NCBI GenBank assembly: GCA_037178675.1
Contig: JAYMGJ010000100.1
Coordinates: forward strand, 62,001-126,000
DNA length: 64,000 nucleotides
Reading direction: 5' to 3'
Source of the DNA: Scleroderma bovista
Lineage: Eukaryota > Basidiomycota > Agaricomycetes > Boletales > Sclerodermataceae
Within the stretch, counting starts at the first letter, position 1, and the number at the start of each line of letters is the position of its first letter. Made by a program: the position numbers and the translations under genes. The notes below the pieces were generated by a model. The model made no database searches and was not told the DNA's origin. It worked only from the letters and a program-made list of their open reading frames with translations. Of the stretch, positions 49,190 through 59,270 are shown one piece after another.

Positions 49190-49835
49190 CCCACGATCGA
49201 GTCGACGCCCTCGACAGTGGGGAGGAAACCAACACTCAAGCCTGTACTCATTCCTCCTGGCTTTTTCACCGACAACTTCACGTGTCCGTGTATAGTACTA
49301 CGTCCAAGTTTTTCTCAGTCTCACGCTGCATCTAATCTCTCTCGCACTGCCCTCGAGTTCTCCCCTGTCGGGTCTGAATGTCTTCACCGGGGAGTGCATC
49401 ACTCGGACCTGCTTGGCCGCGACCATCATCGTCGAATGCGATGCCATTTCCGAGAAGTGCCACCGAGCCTATCTTCGAGGACCGGGGTAGTGTCTTAATG
49501 GTTCTACCGCATCCTGCTGACGAGATGGATGTCAGTTCAGAGGTGCGAAGGCCACGACCAAAATTCGACCTTCACTGCGATATCAACGGAGAGGTGGGAT
49601 CACATTCCCATCGCCTCCGAGTACAGCCAACCCCCAGAACTGCCACAAGCTGGTTCGATTGTTAGATCTTGAATGAACATGAAAGTGTACTGATTGATGG
49701 CGAAACAGATGCATCGATGTGAACGAGTACAGGTTTCTAAACAGCATCTACAACAGTGTACAGACCGACAGCAGGATTACAGAGCGACATAGTCGGGTCA
49801 CTCACTCTTTGTATTCAAGGCTAGATAGAGCAACC
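49190..49835. other. Intergenic region, Caf120-like promoter side
   Basis: Both neighbours are on the minus strand, so this contains the promoter of the Caf120-like gene and the 3' end of the DNAJC8-like gene. A plus-strand frame at 49378-49665 is open but shows no recognisable domain; I regard it as chance. Confidence 0.4.
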
Positions 49836-50972
49836 TCATCCCAGGATCGCAACCTTTTGTTTCTTCTTCTTCTTTGAATTATTTGAAAATGATCGCCAGC
49901 TATCTACCCGCTGTTCTCGGGACTCTGGTTAGGTGTTTGAATGTCAAGGGTCAGTTTGATCTTTTGATATCCACTCACCTTCCCATGCCTTGTCTTCTTC
50001 GGCCTTTCTCTTCTTGGCAGCCACCTCTTCGTCCTTCTTGCGTGCCTCGAGACCCTCATTGGCAAGGTTCATCTTTATTGCCCTGACAGAAGCGCGGTCA
50101 GGACCACCCCGCACGACCAATTGCTATTAGCCACGAGACCGACTCACTTTCTTCTCCTCAGCTCCTCTTCTATCAGTACATCCTTGATCTTCTCCTTTAC
50201 CATGATCTTCCATGGCGTCGTCAGCCCCTGCGCTTGCATCTTCGGATCGTCAGCAAGATTCTGAAGACGGGGATCATCATCCATGAGACCCGTCGGAAGA
50301 GAAAGCGAACGAAGGAGGGTGCTCCGTGCTGATACAATCGCAGCATCTAGCTCCTCCCGTTTAGCAGTATCTGATAGCTCCCCCTCGGCCTGGGATTGAG
50401 TGTGTCTCGTGAGTAAGAAGCGTAGAGAGGAGGGGAGTGCTCACCTTCTTGAGGATATCGAATGCATCTGGAGCGCGAGGGTGGGGGGTCTTGTCAGGAT
50501 GGATAACTGTACATTAAACAACGTACACATTTAGCATGGTTGACGTGGTGGCGCCAAGGACCATTGACAGGGTCGACAGGGGTAGAGCACACCGGATACA
50601 AAAAGCATTAGTATGTTACTCATATGACAATATACAATGCGCCAAGGAACAAGGAAAGACGCTGCTCACAAAGAGATAATTGCCGGTACCTCCGTTTGAT
50701 GTCCTCAGGCTTTGCGCTCACATCGAGATTGAGGATATCGTATGGACTGCAATACAAGGAACATTATAAGCCAATCGTATAAAACGGGATATTGGGATGT
50801 ACTTGAGCTTGAGTGCCTTTAATATCCTCTCGACTTCCATCTCACGCTGGAACGCAGAAGCCTCACGCGACAACAGCTGTTCCAGTTCAGCGTCGGTTTG
50901 GGCCGACGAGGACGACGAGGCCTGTGGCCGAGCTGGAGGTGACGATGGCTTTGAACTCGCTGGGGTGGACAT
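49836..50972 (-). CDS. DNAJC8/Spf31-like J-domain protein
   Basis: J-domain co-chaperone; relatives (human DNAJC8, fission yeast Spf31) are found with the spliceosome. Starts at ATG 50972 (MSTPASSKPSSPPARPQASS). The J domain spans several exons, with NPYDILNLDVSAKPEDIKRR and an intact HPDK tetrapeptide (about 50487-50500), the residues that stimulate Hsp70 ATPase. After it come APDAFDILKKAEGELSDTAK, LMDDDPRLQNLADDPKMQAQ and KIMVKEKIKDVLIEEELRRK. The C-terminus is REQRVDSWRSFSNNS followed by the lysine-rich KKKKKQKVAILG and stop at 49836, as in DNAJC8. About 260 residues with six or so introns. A spliceosomal role is inferred from the family. Confidence 0.9.
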
Positions 50973-51057
50973 GTTGGCTCAGTGAGACTCAAAGACGATA
51001 GTCAACTCCCTCAACACTGCCAGGTCACGTGCCCGTGCCTTCACCTCAGCGACGGCG

Positions 51058-52035
51058 ATGCTCAGACTCTATGTGCGTTCGAATGGCTTTGGTCTACCGT
51101 GCATTTAATGACCCACTCAGCTCAGGAAAGGCCCATACGCTCTCCCACGATGTCGGTCGATGAGCACACCCCGCTACACCGCATCGCGGCAGCAAATGTA
51201 CCAGACTCGAAACCGTAATCTGCTCATGTACACTTCCGCAGTGGTACGTCGTTCTCTGCGTCCCCTCTGAGATTCGAGTCTACTACTATTCTAGATCATC
51301 CTCACAGTAGGCGTCACGTACGCCGCTGTTCCCCTCTACCGCATGTTCTGCTCCGCAACCGGATTCGCCGGTACTCCTTCGGTCGTCTCCACCTCATCGG
51401 GGCGATTCGATCCCTCTCGCCTGACTCCGGTGCCTGATGCACGCCGTATACGCATTCACTTCAACGCAGATCGAGCAGAGGCATTACCATGGAAGTTCTT
51501 CCCCCAGCAAAAATTTGTCGACGTGTTGCCAGGCGAATCGAGTCTTGCATTCTACAAGGCAAGGAACGAGAGCAAGAACGATATAATTGGTATTGCAACA
51601 TATAACGTGACTCCAGATCGCGTCAGTCGTAGGGTTATCAAAATTCGCGATCCTGCTACTAATACTCTTACAATAGGTCGCACCTTACTTTTCGAAAGTG
51701 GAGTGCTTCTGCTTTGAAGAGCAGAAACTCCTCGCAGGGGAGGAAGTAGACATGCCACTGCTATTTTTCATAGATAAAGATATTCTTGACGACCCCTCGT
51801 GTAGAGGCATTGACGATGTCGTGTTGAGTTACACATTCTTCAAGTAAGTAATTAGTCTTCTTGTTGCACGACCTTTCTATCCGATACCATACACAGAGCA
51901 CGACGCAGTGCCCAAGGCCACCTCGAACCAGACGCAGATGAGGACGTGGTCCAAAAATCACTTGGGTTCGAGGGGTACGAGCACAGTCCCCGTGCTGAGA
52001 TGAGGAAGGCGGATGCCGACAAGGATAGCAATTGA
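51058..52035 (+). CDS. COX11: Cytochrome c oxidase copper chaperone Cox11
   Basis: Mitochondrial inner-membrane protein that delivers copper to the CuB site of Cox1. The core runs from NLLMYTSAVIILTVGVTYAA (membrane helix, joined across intron 51244-51294) through VPLYRMFCSATGFAGTPSVV, RRIRIHFNADRAEALPWKFF and YKARNESKNDIIGIATYNVT. After intron 51622-51676 comes VAPYFSKVECFCFEEQKLLA, containing the CFCF copper ligands. The last intron is 51844-51896, and the stop ends at 52035. The start is a choice: ATG 51058 plus a 48-bp intron (51073-51120) gives an Arg-rich presequence MLRLYLRKGPYALPRCRS, while ATG 51160 gives a shorter one (MSTPRYTASRQQMYQTRNRN). I prefer the former because it reads like a better mitochondrial signal. 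Confidence 0.93.
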
Positions 52036-53290
52036 CCTGGTTCCAGAACGACTCGGGTGTACTACCTGCTGACTTTTGTCTTACTCACATTCTGTCAGCC
52101 CAGCAATAGTCAGTGCATTCCCTGACCCAGGAGGTCACTCAGGCTCAAAATTCCACTCTTCCATTGATCACCTTGTTTATGAGGTCACAGCAGGTGGAAA
52201 AATTTGTGCTTTCTTTTTTTTCAACATCAGCGCATTTCTTGGTTCTGACAACCACCTAAGCTCTGCAAATCTCGGTAGCTCCGACGAGTACTAGCTACCA
52301 GACAGTGTGCGTATCTGTTTTGCCAATATCACACAGGGTGTTGAGTTCTGTAAGTGTCCGGAAGCTCTGATTGATAACTAGACAGTTCTTGCACCTTTGG
52401 ACATTGATATAACCTTAGATATTCACACAGATTATCATACATATAACAGGGTTGAGTATTGATAGGGGTGATGACTGCTTTCTACCTGAAAAACAATAGT
52501 ATAGACAAGTGCTCCTTTCCTACAGATGTGCAGAGCTAGTAGTACTGCATACAATAAAGAGAGGGTTATCGTAGCGTAGTCAGCCAATCTAGTTCCGGTG
52601 TTCCTGTTCTGACTTGATTGTTTTTGTCTCTTCTTCCTCTCACCTGTGCGTATGGATTCTTGGATAGGATACACTTCTTGTTCTACACACTAGAATAACC
52701 GTACGCCACCTTGTACTCTCATTAAGATCTACAATCCCTTTGCATGTTCCCAGTTCCGATCGGTTTCACGTTGTAGAGCTGGTCAGTCACGGAAACTTAT
52801 CCGAGCTTTGATGTGTCAATCCGCTCACAACATTCTGACACGTGTTCCGTAAACGACGGCGTTGTCTTTCTCGTTCTTCAACAGCAGCATTATTCCAGTG
52901 GTGGCGCTTTGTCTGTCAACATCCATGATTTCATCTCCCTCCCCTGGAAGGAAACAATTCCTTATTACTCTGCATCCCTACAGATCACAAAAGTAGATCA
53001 GACAACATACAGCAAATTAGAAGAAAATATTTCATGGATCATTGAGTTACTGAAGAAAGACAGTGTGCATGAAAGAAAATCCATTGCACCACTGGACAGA
53101 TGTCGAGAAAGAAGTAAATGACTGTCGACTTTCTGCTGTTAAGGACTGAGTACCACTCCATACTAGCAGACAAAAGAACACAGGGACCAAGAAACGATAA
53201 GTAGCAGAGGTTGAAACAAGATCGAATGTACCAGGAGCCCTTACGGGTTTCTTGTTTTTGACAGGTTTGAAGCTGGTATCAGAAGGGTCT
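52036..53290. other. Convergent intergenic region
   Basis: This 1.25 kb of AT-richer DNA lies between the COX11 stop and the kinase stop. The only notable frame (52813-53121, plus) has no recognisable domain. I see no RNA gene. Confidence 0.4.
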
Positions 53291-54612
53291 TTAATTCAAG
53301 TCCCGAGAAAGTGGGTTTACTTCGACCAGAGATTTCAGCGCTTCGGCAACTTCTCCGATCTCCGGACGATCAGTGGTCTTCCTTGTCCAGCACCACTGAA
53401 TAATATCCCATTCTTCATCGTCGATGCTGGGTTTCCTGGGGCGTTCGGGATTCATCCCCTGGACGACCATTCCCAGCACTTGGGTATCCGAGTCCAGGTA
53501 GAAATACGGGACTTTGCCGGAAAGAACCTGATATATGCCCGGGGGATCAGTATCCTTTGCTGACCATGCTGAGTAAGAAGCTGACCTGGAGGATAATGCT
53601 GCCAAACGAGTAGATATCGCATGCGGGCCCAATGTTGCCTATGTATCCTTCGTCGAGCAATTCGGGTGCAGCCCATCGGAAGGCCCCCCGCGTGGACTCG
53701 GTAAAATAGGAAGAACCCCACAGGTCCTTGAGAGCTGCGGACATGCCGAAGTCGGTGAGACGTGCTCTGCCGCCATCGAATATCAGAACGTTACTCTGGA
53801 TAAATGGTCAGCTTTGAGGTAGTTAGAAGAAGAGCAAGTATTACCCCGGTGAGGTCACCATGGGTAACATGGTTTTTATGCACTGTCGGATATCATGAAT
53901 TATAGCCCGAATACATCAAACTAGAACTTACGATATTCTAGCCCACTTGCGACATCGTCAAGCTGGCAAGAAGGTCAGATGCGAAGCAATATGAGCCAAG
54001 GCCACTCACAACTTGGAACTTCTCAGCCCTTGAAAGCATTCCATGGCATTGGTGCAGATATTGATTGAGCGAACCCTTCGATGCCCAAGGACAGACCATT
54101 GCCGGATAGAACCCGAAGCCATAAGCGGTCCCGTATAGAGGTACTATGTTTTTATGATCAAGCTGCCTCCACACACCTAACTCGCGATGGAAGCGCTAAC
54201 GGTCATACGTCAAATGAAGAAACGATGTCCAGAGAAGCAACACACTCGTACCCTTTTCTCTTTGACTTTATCACTCAAGACGTTGGTTTTCATCACCTTT
54301 ACAGCGACCTTGGCAGATTTAACATGCGCACTCACGATATGCGGCAGGAACACATACCAATTCCGGGCCAGGATCCTCCGAGTCTCTGAACCAGTAACAC
54401 CTCCATATGTCGCTAAAAGCACCTCCAGTGCGAGGGTGATCTGACTCTTTTCGGAGTTCTCGCGTCAGATCCATCATGTTTTGTGACACCTTCCCATGAC
54501 CGTTTTCTCCGCGACCATCAAGATGGGAGATGAACCCTACCATGGTCGAAGCGCGCCTCGAGTTCGGGGTTCTCTGTATGGAAATATCATTGTCCTCGAG
54601 ACCGCTTCGCAT
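53291..54612 (-). CDS. Protein kinase (agaricomycete TKL-like family)
   Basis: Kinase domain split by short introns. I start it at the ATG at 54612 (MRSGLEDNDISIQRTPNSRR). A leader NMMDLTRELRKESDHPR precedes a glycine-rich loop TGGAFSDIW, then the ATP lysine in LVAVKVMKTN, HKNIVPLYGTAYGFGFYPAM, CPWASKGSLNQYL, the catalytic loop HGDLTGSNVLI (Asp present, HRD arginine replaced by Gly), TDFGMSAAL, GAFRWAAPELLDEGY and CDIYSFGSIILQVLSGKVPY. The C-lobe ends VEVNPLSRDLN at 53291. HGD-type kinases of this layout are numerous in mushroom-forming fungi. All catalytic residues apart from the HRD arginine are present, so I expect activity. The gene begins 172 bp after the stop of the MAPK-like gene. Confidence 0.82.
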
Positions 54613-54784
54613 CGTGCGGCCAAAATCCTCTCCGATGTTCTTCACCCCTAGGCTAAGCGAAGGGGGCCTTATATCTACTGAAAAGTCTCGAGTTGCAGAA
54701 AGCCCCTTTCGACGTGGCGAAGTCCACTGACGAGGGCCATTTCGGAACGACGACACATGCGCGTCAGAATCATGGATAGTGAAT

Positions 54785-56782
54785 CTACTGAACGTGCTCC
54801 GTAGGCGTGACCAGAACAACGGTTTGTCGCTCCGCTTCTAGCAACTTCTGTTAGCACAAAGACAGAGTGAAAAAAGGATACAGCTCTTGCCTTACGCTCC
54901 AAGCGTGTAGAAGCACCACTGATGGTCGCAGGTGGTTCAGGTGATTGAACGTCTTCCGCACGCTATCGGTTCACCCCACAGCAGGTAAGACGTTGGTACA
55001 ATATCAAAGTACATAACCAACATACCTCTGCAGCCGACAGATTCAACTCCTCTCGCGAAATAGGCGATTCACTCGCACTTGGTTGGCTTGGCGGAGGTAG
55101 ACTCAGGGACTATCAGCGGGCAGATGGTCAACAACCAACAGACACCAAATGTCAAAGCTGACGCACATCTGACTTGAAATCTTGACCAAAGTCTAGTTGA
55201 GGTAGAGAAATATCCACCATGTTATCGTATTGCAGCGCATAGAATGAGCGCAGCTCCTTGACCAGCTGTGCCTTCACCTCGGGTATGTTCGATAAGTCCT
55301 CTTCAAGGCTCCCTTTGTACTACACGGAACGTCATGAGAATGAAAATGGAGAACTTCGAGGGGGAGCATACCGGGAAGCAGGTGAACCCATCTGCGTAAG
55401 TCCGGACGTCATCCAGATATTTGTGCAAGAGTGCAGTTTTGCAGGTAATCCTCCCATTGATATCGAAAATCAACATCTTAGAAACGAAGTCAAGGAGTCG
55501 AGGATCGGCATCCTTGTAACGCTCCACTAACGGTACACGCGCCACGGACCCAATGGAGCGGACATACTCGCGTACCTGCGTGTATCGTTAGACACTTCAA
55601 TCTATAGTACATCGCCACCTACGTTGGGATCACCAAGGGCAGAGAGTGCCCAGCCTGAAGGAAACCCGGTGTGCCCGAATATCCCTCGGATGTGGTCTCT
55701 GAAGCTATGCGACAACTTGTCAAAGAGTGATCATGGCCCGAACACAAAGAACTTACTCTGTGGCGCCGAAGATAGGCACCCCAGTTAGGAGCTCCATAAT
55801 GATGCATCCTACTGACCAGACATTTGCGGCTGGGGACTACCCCCAGAGTTAATGCATGAATACTTATTGAGATTGATGCGACATCTTACCAAGTCACCAT
55901 ACCCCAGCGACAGCTCTGGAGCTTGATATGGGTGTACAGAGCGCTCGTCGAAAATATTGTTGGATGGTACGGAACAGTCAGGGCTGCCAAGTGCCCCAAT
56001 CTTGACAGCCCCCTCTTCGCTGACGAAGATGTTCTCTGGCGTGAGGTCTTGAAGAACAACCCCGGCAGAATGTATATAACCTACACCGCGCAATATCTGG
56101 TGCGCAAATGCTCGAATTTCGTTGTCTGCTAGGGGGCATTCCCAACGGATCTATTGACGGCCAGTCAATGATGAACAGAGGCAAGATAGGTCGAAGCCAA
56201 CAATTTTTCTGAAATCCGTCGCACAATATGCTTCCTGAATCGCCAGGGTGGTGCGATTAGCCCCCAACACTAGAAGTCTGGTTCATGACTTACTATGAGA
56301 TAAACTTCATCGAAATCACCGTTCGAGTGGAAGTTCACATCGATATCACAAATGCGAGCAATCTGTCGGCTACGCTGAGCCACTGTCTGGGACGTAAAGA
56401 TGGAATCAACGGCTCACGTTGTCGTGCCCCTTGAAGTGACGCAAAAACCTTGATTCGCATGTACAAAAGCACTTCATCTTCGGTATGCTTTCTTCTGATC
56501 AAAATTACTACACCTTACCTGATCTCGCGCAAACACCGTCTAGCCTCCGAGAGCTGGAGCGAAGAGTTACTGAGCGAATGGGGGTATGTACATGCACCAG
56601 CTCACCTGTTTGTCGACATTGCTGAACTTCCTGATGACACGGTTCTCGCCAGTGATTTTGTCGCCAACGGCCACTGCAAGCTCAGAACCCAGGCGATACC
56701 GACCGAGCCCTGAGAGTGGCTGATACCGTGCATTGACGGTGAACGTCGTATCCCCTGCTGTGAACGTATGTCTAGGTGCCAT
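54785..56782 (-). CDS. Slt2/MpkA-like MAPK paralogue, predicted pseudokinase
   Basis: CMGC-group protein clearly related to cell-wall-integrity MAP kinases: RHTFTAGDTTFTVNARYQPL at the start (ATG 56782), LSEARRCLREIRFLRHFKGH, NFHSNGDFDEVYLI, FAHQILRGVGYIHSAGVV, YQAPELSLGYGDL, NVWSVGCIIMELLTGVPIFG and MLIFDINGRITCKTALLHKY. Key residues are changed. The VAIKK motif reads RVIRKF (ATP lysine to Arg, about 56630). HRDLKPEN reads LQDLTPEN (catalytic Asp kept, His, Arg and Lys lost, about 56050). DFG is replaced by GALG (metal-binding Asp to Ala, about 55990). The TEY positions read FDE (about 55950). The C-terminal tail continues SLSLPPPSQPSASESP and ends TPTEHVQ. The many splice joins all preserve the MAPK fold, so selection for the protein seems likely. 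Probably a scaffold or regulator. Confidence 0.85.
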
Positions 56783-57001
56783 GATAAGTGCACCTGGGAT
56801 GAGTAGAGTGGGGGCACCACGACACGCGTCGCTGCGACGGAGAGTTGAAGATAACACGGCTTCCCCAACTGGGCGCTAACCCATATGAAGGGCATCGTTG
56901 CCCGTTTTAGTTGAGTGCCACGGTGGCCCCCTCAAGACTAAGCTGGAGCGTGTATTCAAGCTCTAAGTACTGTATCCTCGGTACATGTACGGTAGACCAG
57001 G

Positions 57002-59171
57002 TCAGTCTGAAATATTGATCACATCCAACATCTCATGGTCACCCGAATCTCCGCATCTTTCCAGCTTGATCTGTTGTTGACTTTGGGGCACACTGTCCTC
57101 GGCTCCGGCAGAGTTGTCCGCCTCTGAATCTGACGACGAAATGACGATGACAGTCGGGTCGCGCGTCAATCGACGTTTTGTCGGCTTCACCTGAGACGGC
57201 AGCGGCCGACATGGAGACCCTTCACGACGAATCGAGGGGCCGACGCGTGGTGGCTGTGTCGATGGAGGTGGACGAAGGTCGGCATGTTGTTGCATGGAAG
57301 AACTTCCAACATCGCTCGTACTACGCGGTCGCTTCCCAGTGCTCGAGCCTGATAATGTCGTACTGAATTGCAAGTCCGCATTCCAGCCAGTGGTAGGATG
57401 TTGTGAGGATTCAGTAGATGAAACCCGTATGACATTTTCTCCCTTTCCTTGATCACATTCGCGACGGATCTGTGATGCAGGGCCAGATCCAGTAGTAGAT
57501 GCCAATGCTTGCTGTTCAGCTTTATCCACTTCCGCGAGAAAGTCATCATCGACATCCAAATCCATGGAGAACGAATCGTATGGATCAATGGAGGTACTAG
57601 TACTTGCGCTGTATCCCTTTAGTCGCGTGTCACGCGGGGGTACAAGGTCGGTATTTTTTCCTGCAGTACGAGGCTCTGCAGAACCATTGTGTGTGGATTC
57701 GACAGCTGGACTTCGTTTATGTGGAGATGTGATCTTTGCTGTGGTATGGACCTTAGTAAAGGGGCCCTCAGCATAAGCCCTGAAAGCATCGGACTCATCA
57801 CTGTCCCATGTGATATCGAGCTCGGCTTGTCGTGAAGGCTGGGCACGGACTGGGGAGAGACTGATATCGGGGACTGATGGAGAGGTTATCTTTTCTTCGG
57901 CTGAAGATGGAAAGTGGAGTGATGTTTGTTGCTGTGCGACAGTGAGCAGTCGATGCATTTTAGTGTTTGGAGCCGACCTAACTGTTGGTTGGGTTGTTGC
58001 ACCAGAACCAGTCGATGTGCGGCCCGACAAGGCGGTAGGGCCCACCGCATTGGTCTCCATCTGAGCCAAGGCATCTAACATTTCGGGGTCGATATCATCA
58101 TCCTCGTACATGTCGTCAAGATCGGTAGGTAGAGGAGCGCGAGTTGGTTGGTGTTGCCGTGGCGGGGCTGTACGGGGCTGGGCTGGTATCGGCGGTGCTG
58201 CTTGCGCTGGCTGGGGTTGAGCTTGTTGCTGCACATGAGCTTCAGGGGGATCTGGACGTCTAAAGTCAACGCTATCAGAGTAGACTGAGGTGGACAATTC
58301 TATGGCGCTCACCCTAATCTCTTTCTAAGTCCACTTAAAAACACTTCCTCCCGGTGGGCATCATGATCTTCGGTTTGGTAACCCTTGAGTGTGACGTTGG
58401 AAGGCTCAAGAAAGGCGACGCCATTGCGGATAGGTGTGGAAGTTAATAGCATCTGACAAGTTACTAGATGAGAACCACCAAGCAAACAACCAATACAACA
58501 AAGAGATCACAAATGCTCGCCTTGTAACCCAACGGTGTCTCTCCAAGAACCAAGTCTGGCACAGACCTGTATTCTATTGCCCTGAAGCGGGTGTGCCCAT
58601 CCGATAGCTCGAAGCGCAGCATGCCATGCGGGAAGCGGGGGATTGGACCTTCGTCTTCATCCTGTTGTCGTGGTTCCTGTTGGTTGTCGTCATCACGGGC
58701 CAACCCAAGATCGGCGCGATCGAGTCGCGTCTGATGCGTGTTCAGGAGGGAAAAGGCAGAATGAGCGATTTCAGTAATAGACCTAATCTCAACCAAGAGA
58801 GGCGTAGGACCCGTGTCCACTTTCTTTCGGCGCTGGCCTTGTTGCCTGCGATTTGGCCGTGAACTCGGCTTCCCAGGACGTGTTCGTGATGGGCGATCTT
58901 CAGATTGGACTAGTTGTGGGTCCAAGCCCGTACCTGGCGCGGTTGAGTCTTCGAGATTGGACTGGAGAAGCTGTTCCTCGACGCGTGTAATGAATTCCTG
59001 GAAATGAGTGGAGGGTGTGATATTGTGTGTACTCGATATCCAGTCGCTACAATCCGAGAGCCACGCCTAACATACACTGTGAGTGAGACAGACCGCACGG
59101 AATGCGGGACTCACCGGATCTATGGTTGGTCGGGGGTAGTTTTGGCAGATCCAGCGTGCGACACGCTCCAT
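57002..59171 (-). CDS. RMI1: RecQ-mediated genome instability protein Rmi1
   Basis: OB-fold partner of topoisomerase III and RecQ helicase (the STR/BTR dissolvasome) that dissolves double Holliday junctions. Starts at ATG 59171 (MERVARWICQNYPRPTIDP), spliced to AWLSDCSDWISSTHNITPST, the N-terminal Rmi1 helical motif. The OB fold is visible as PRFPHGMLRFELSDGHTRFR, AIEYRSVPDLVLGETPLGYK and, after an intron, MLLTSTPIRNGVAFLEPSNV. The rest (about 430 residues, from ATG-like MSAIELSTSVYSDS onward) is disordered, with acidic DDLDDMYEDDDIDPEMLDAL, proline/glutamine runs and a hydrophobic-acidic PTVIVISSSDSEAD that resembles a SUMO-interacting motif. Ends at 57002. It shares a 99-bp divergent promoter with the carnitine acetyltransferase gene. 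Confidence 0.87.
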
Positions 59172-59270
59172 GATGAAGGCGAGTGTAGACAGAGGCTCGG
59201 TTTCGGGAATTCAATGATGTCCACCTCAGCTGGCGGTCACGTGAATTACATACCTCTCTTCCATGAGCAA

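Noticed and set aside
49378..49665. Plus-strand 95-codon open frame upstream of the Caf120-like gene
   Set aside because: It has no recognisable domain, lies in the expected promoter region and has no splice partners.
52813..53121. 102-codon plus-strand frame in the COX11-kinase gap
   Set aside because: No family resemblance, no flanking exons and AT-rich composition; likely chance.
54600..54980. Joining the kinase at 53.3-54.6 kb to upstream exons of the MAPK-like gene
   Set aside because: The MAPK-like frame continues smoothly to its own stop at 54785, and the kinase has its own ATG at 54612 ahead of a complete domain. Two genes are simpler.
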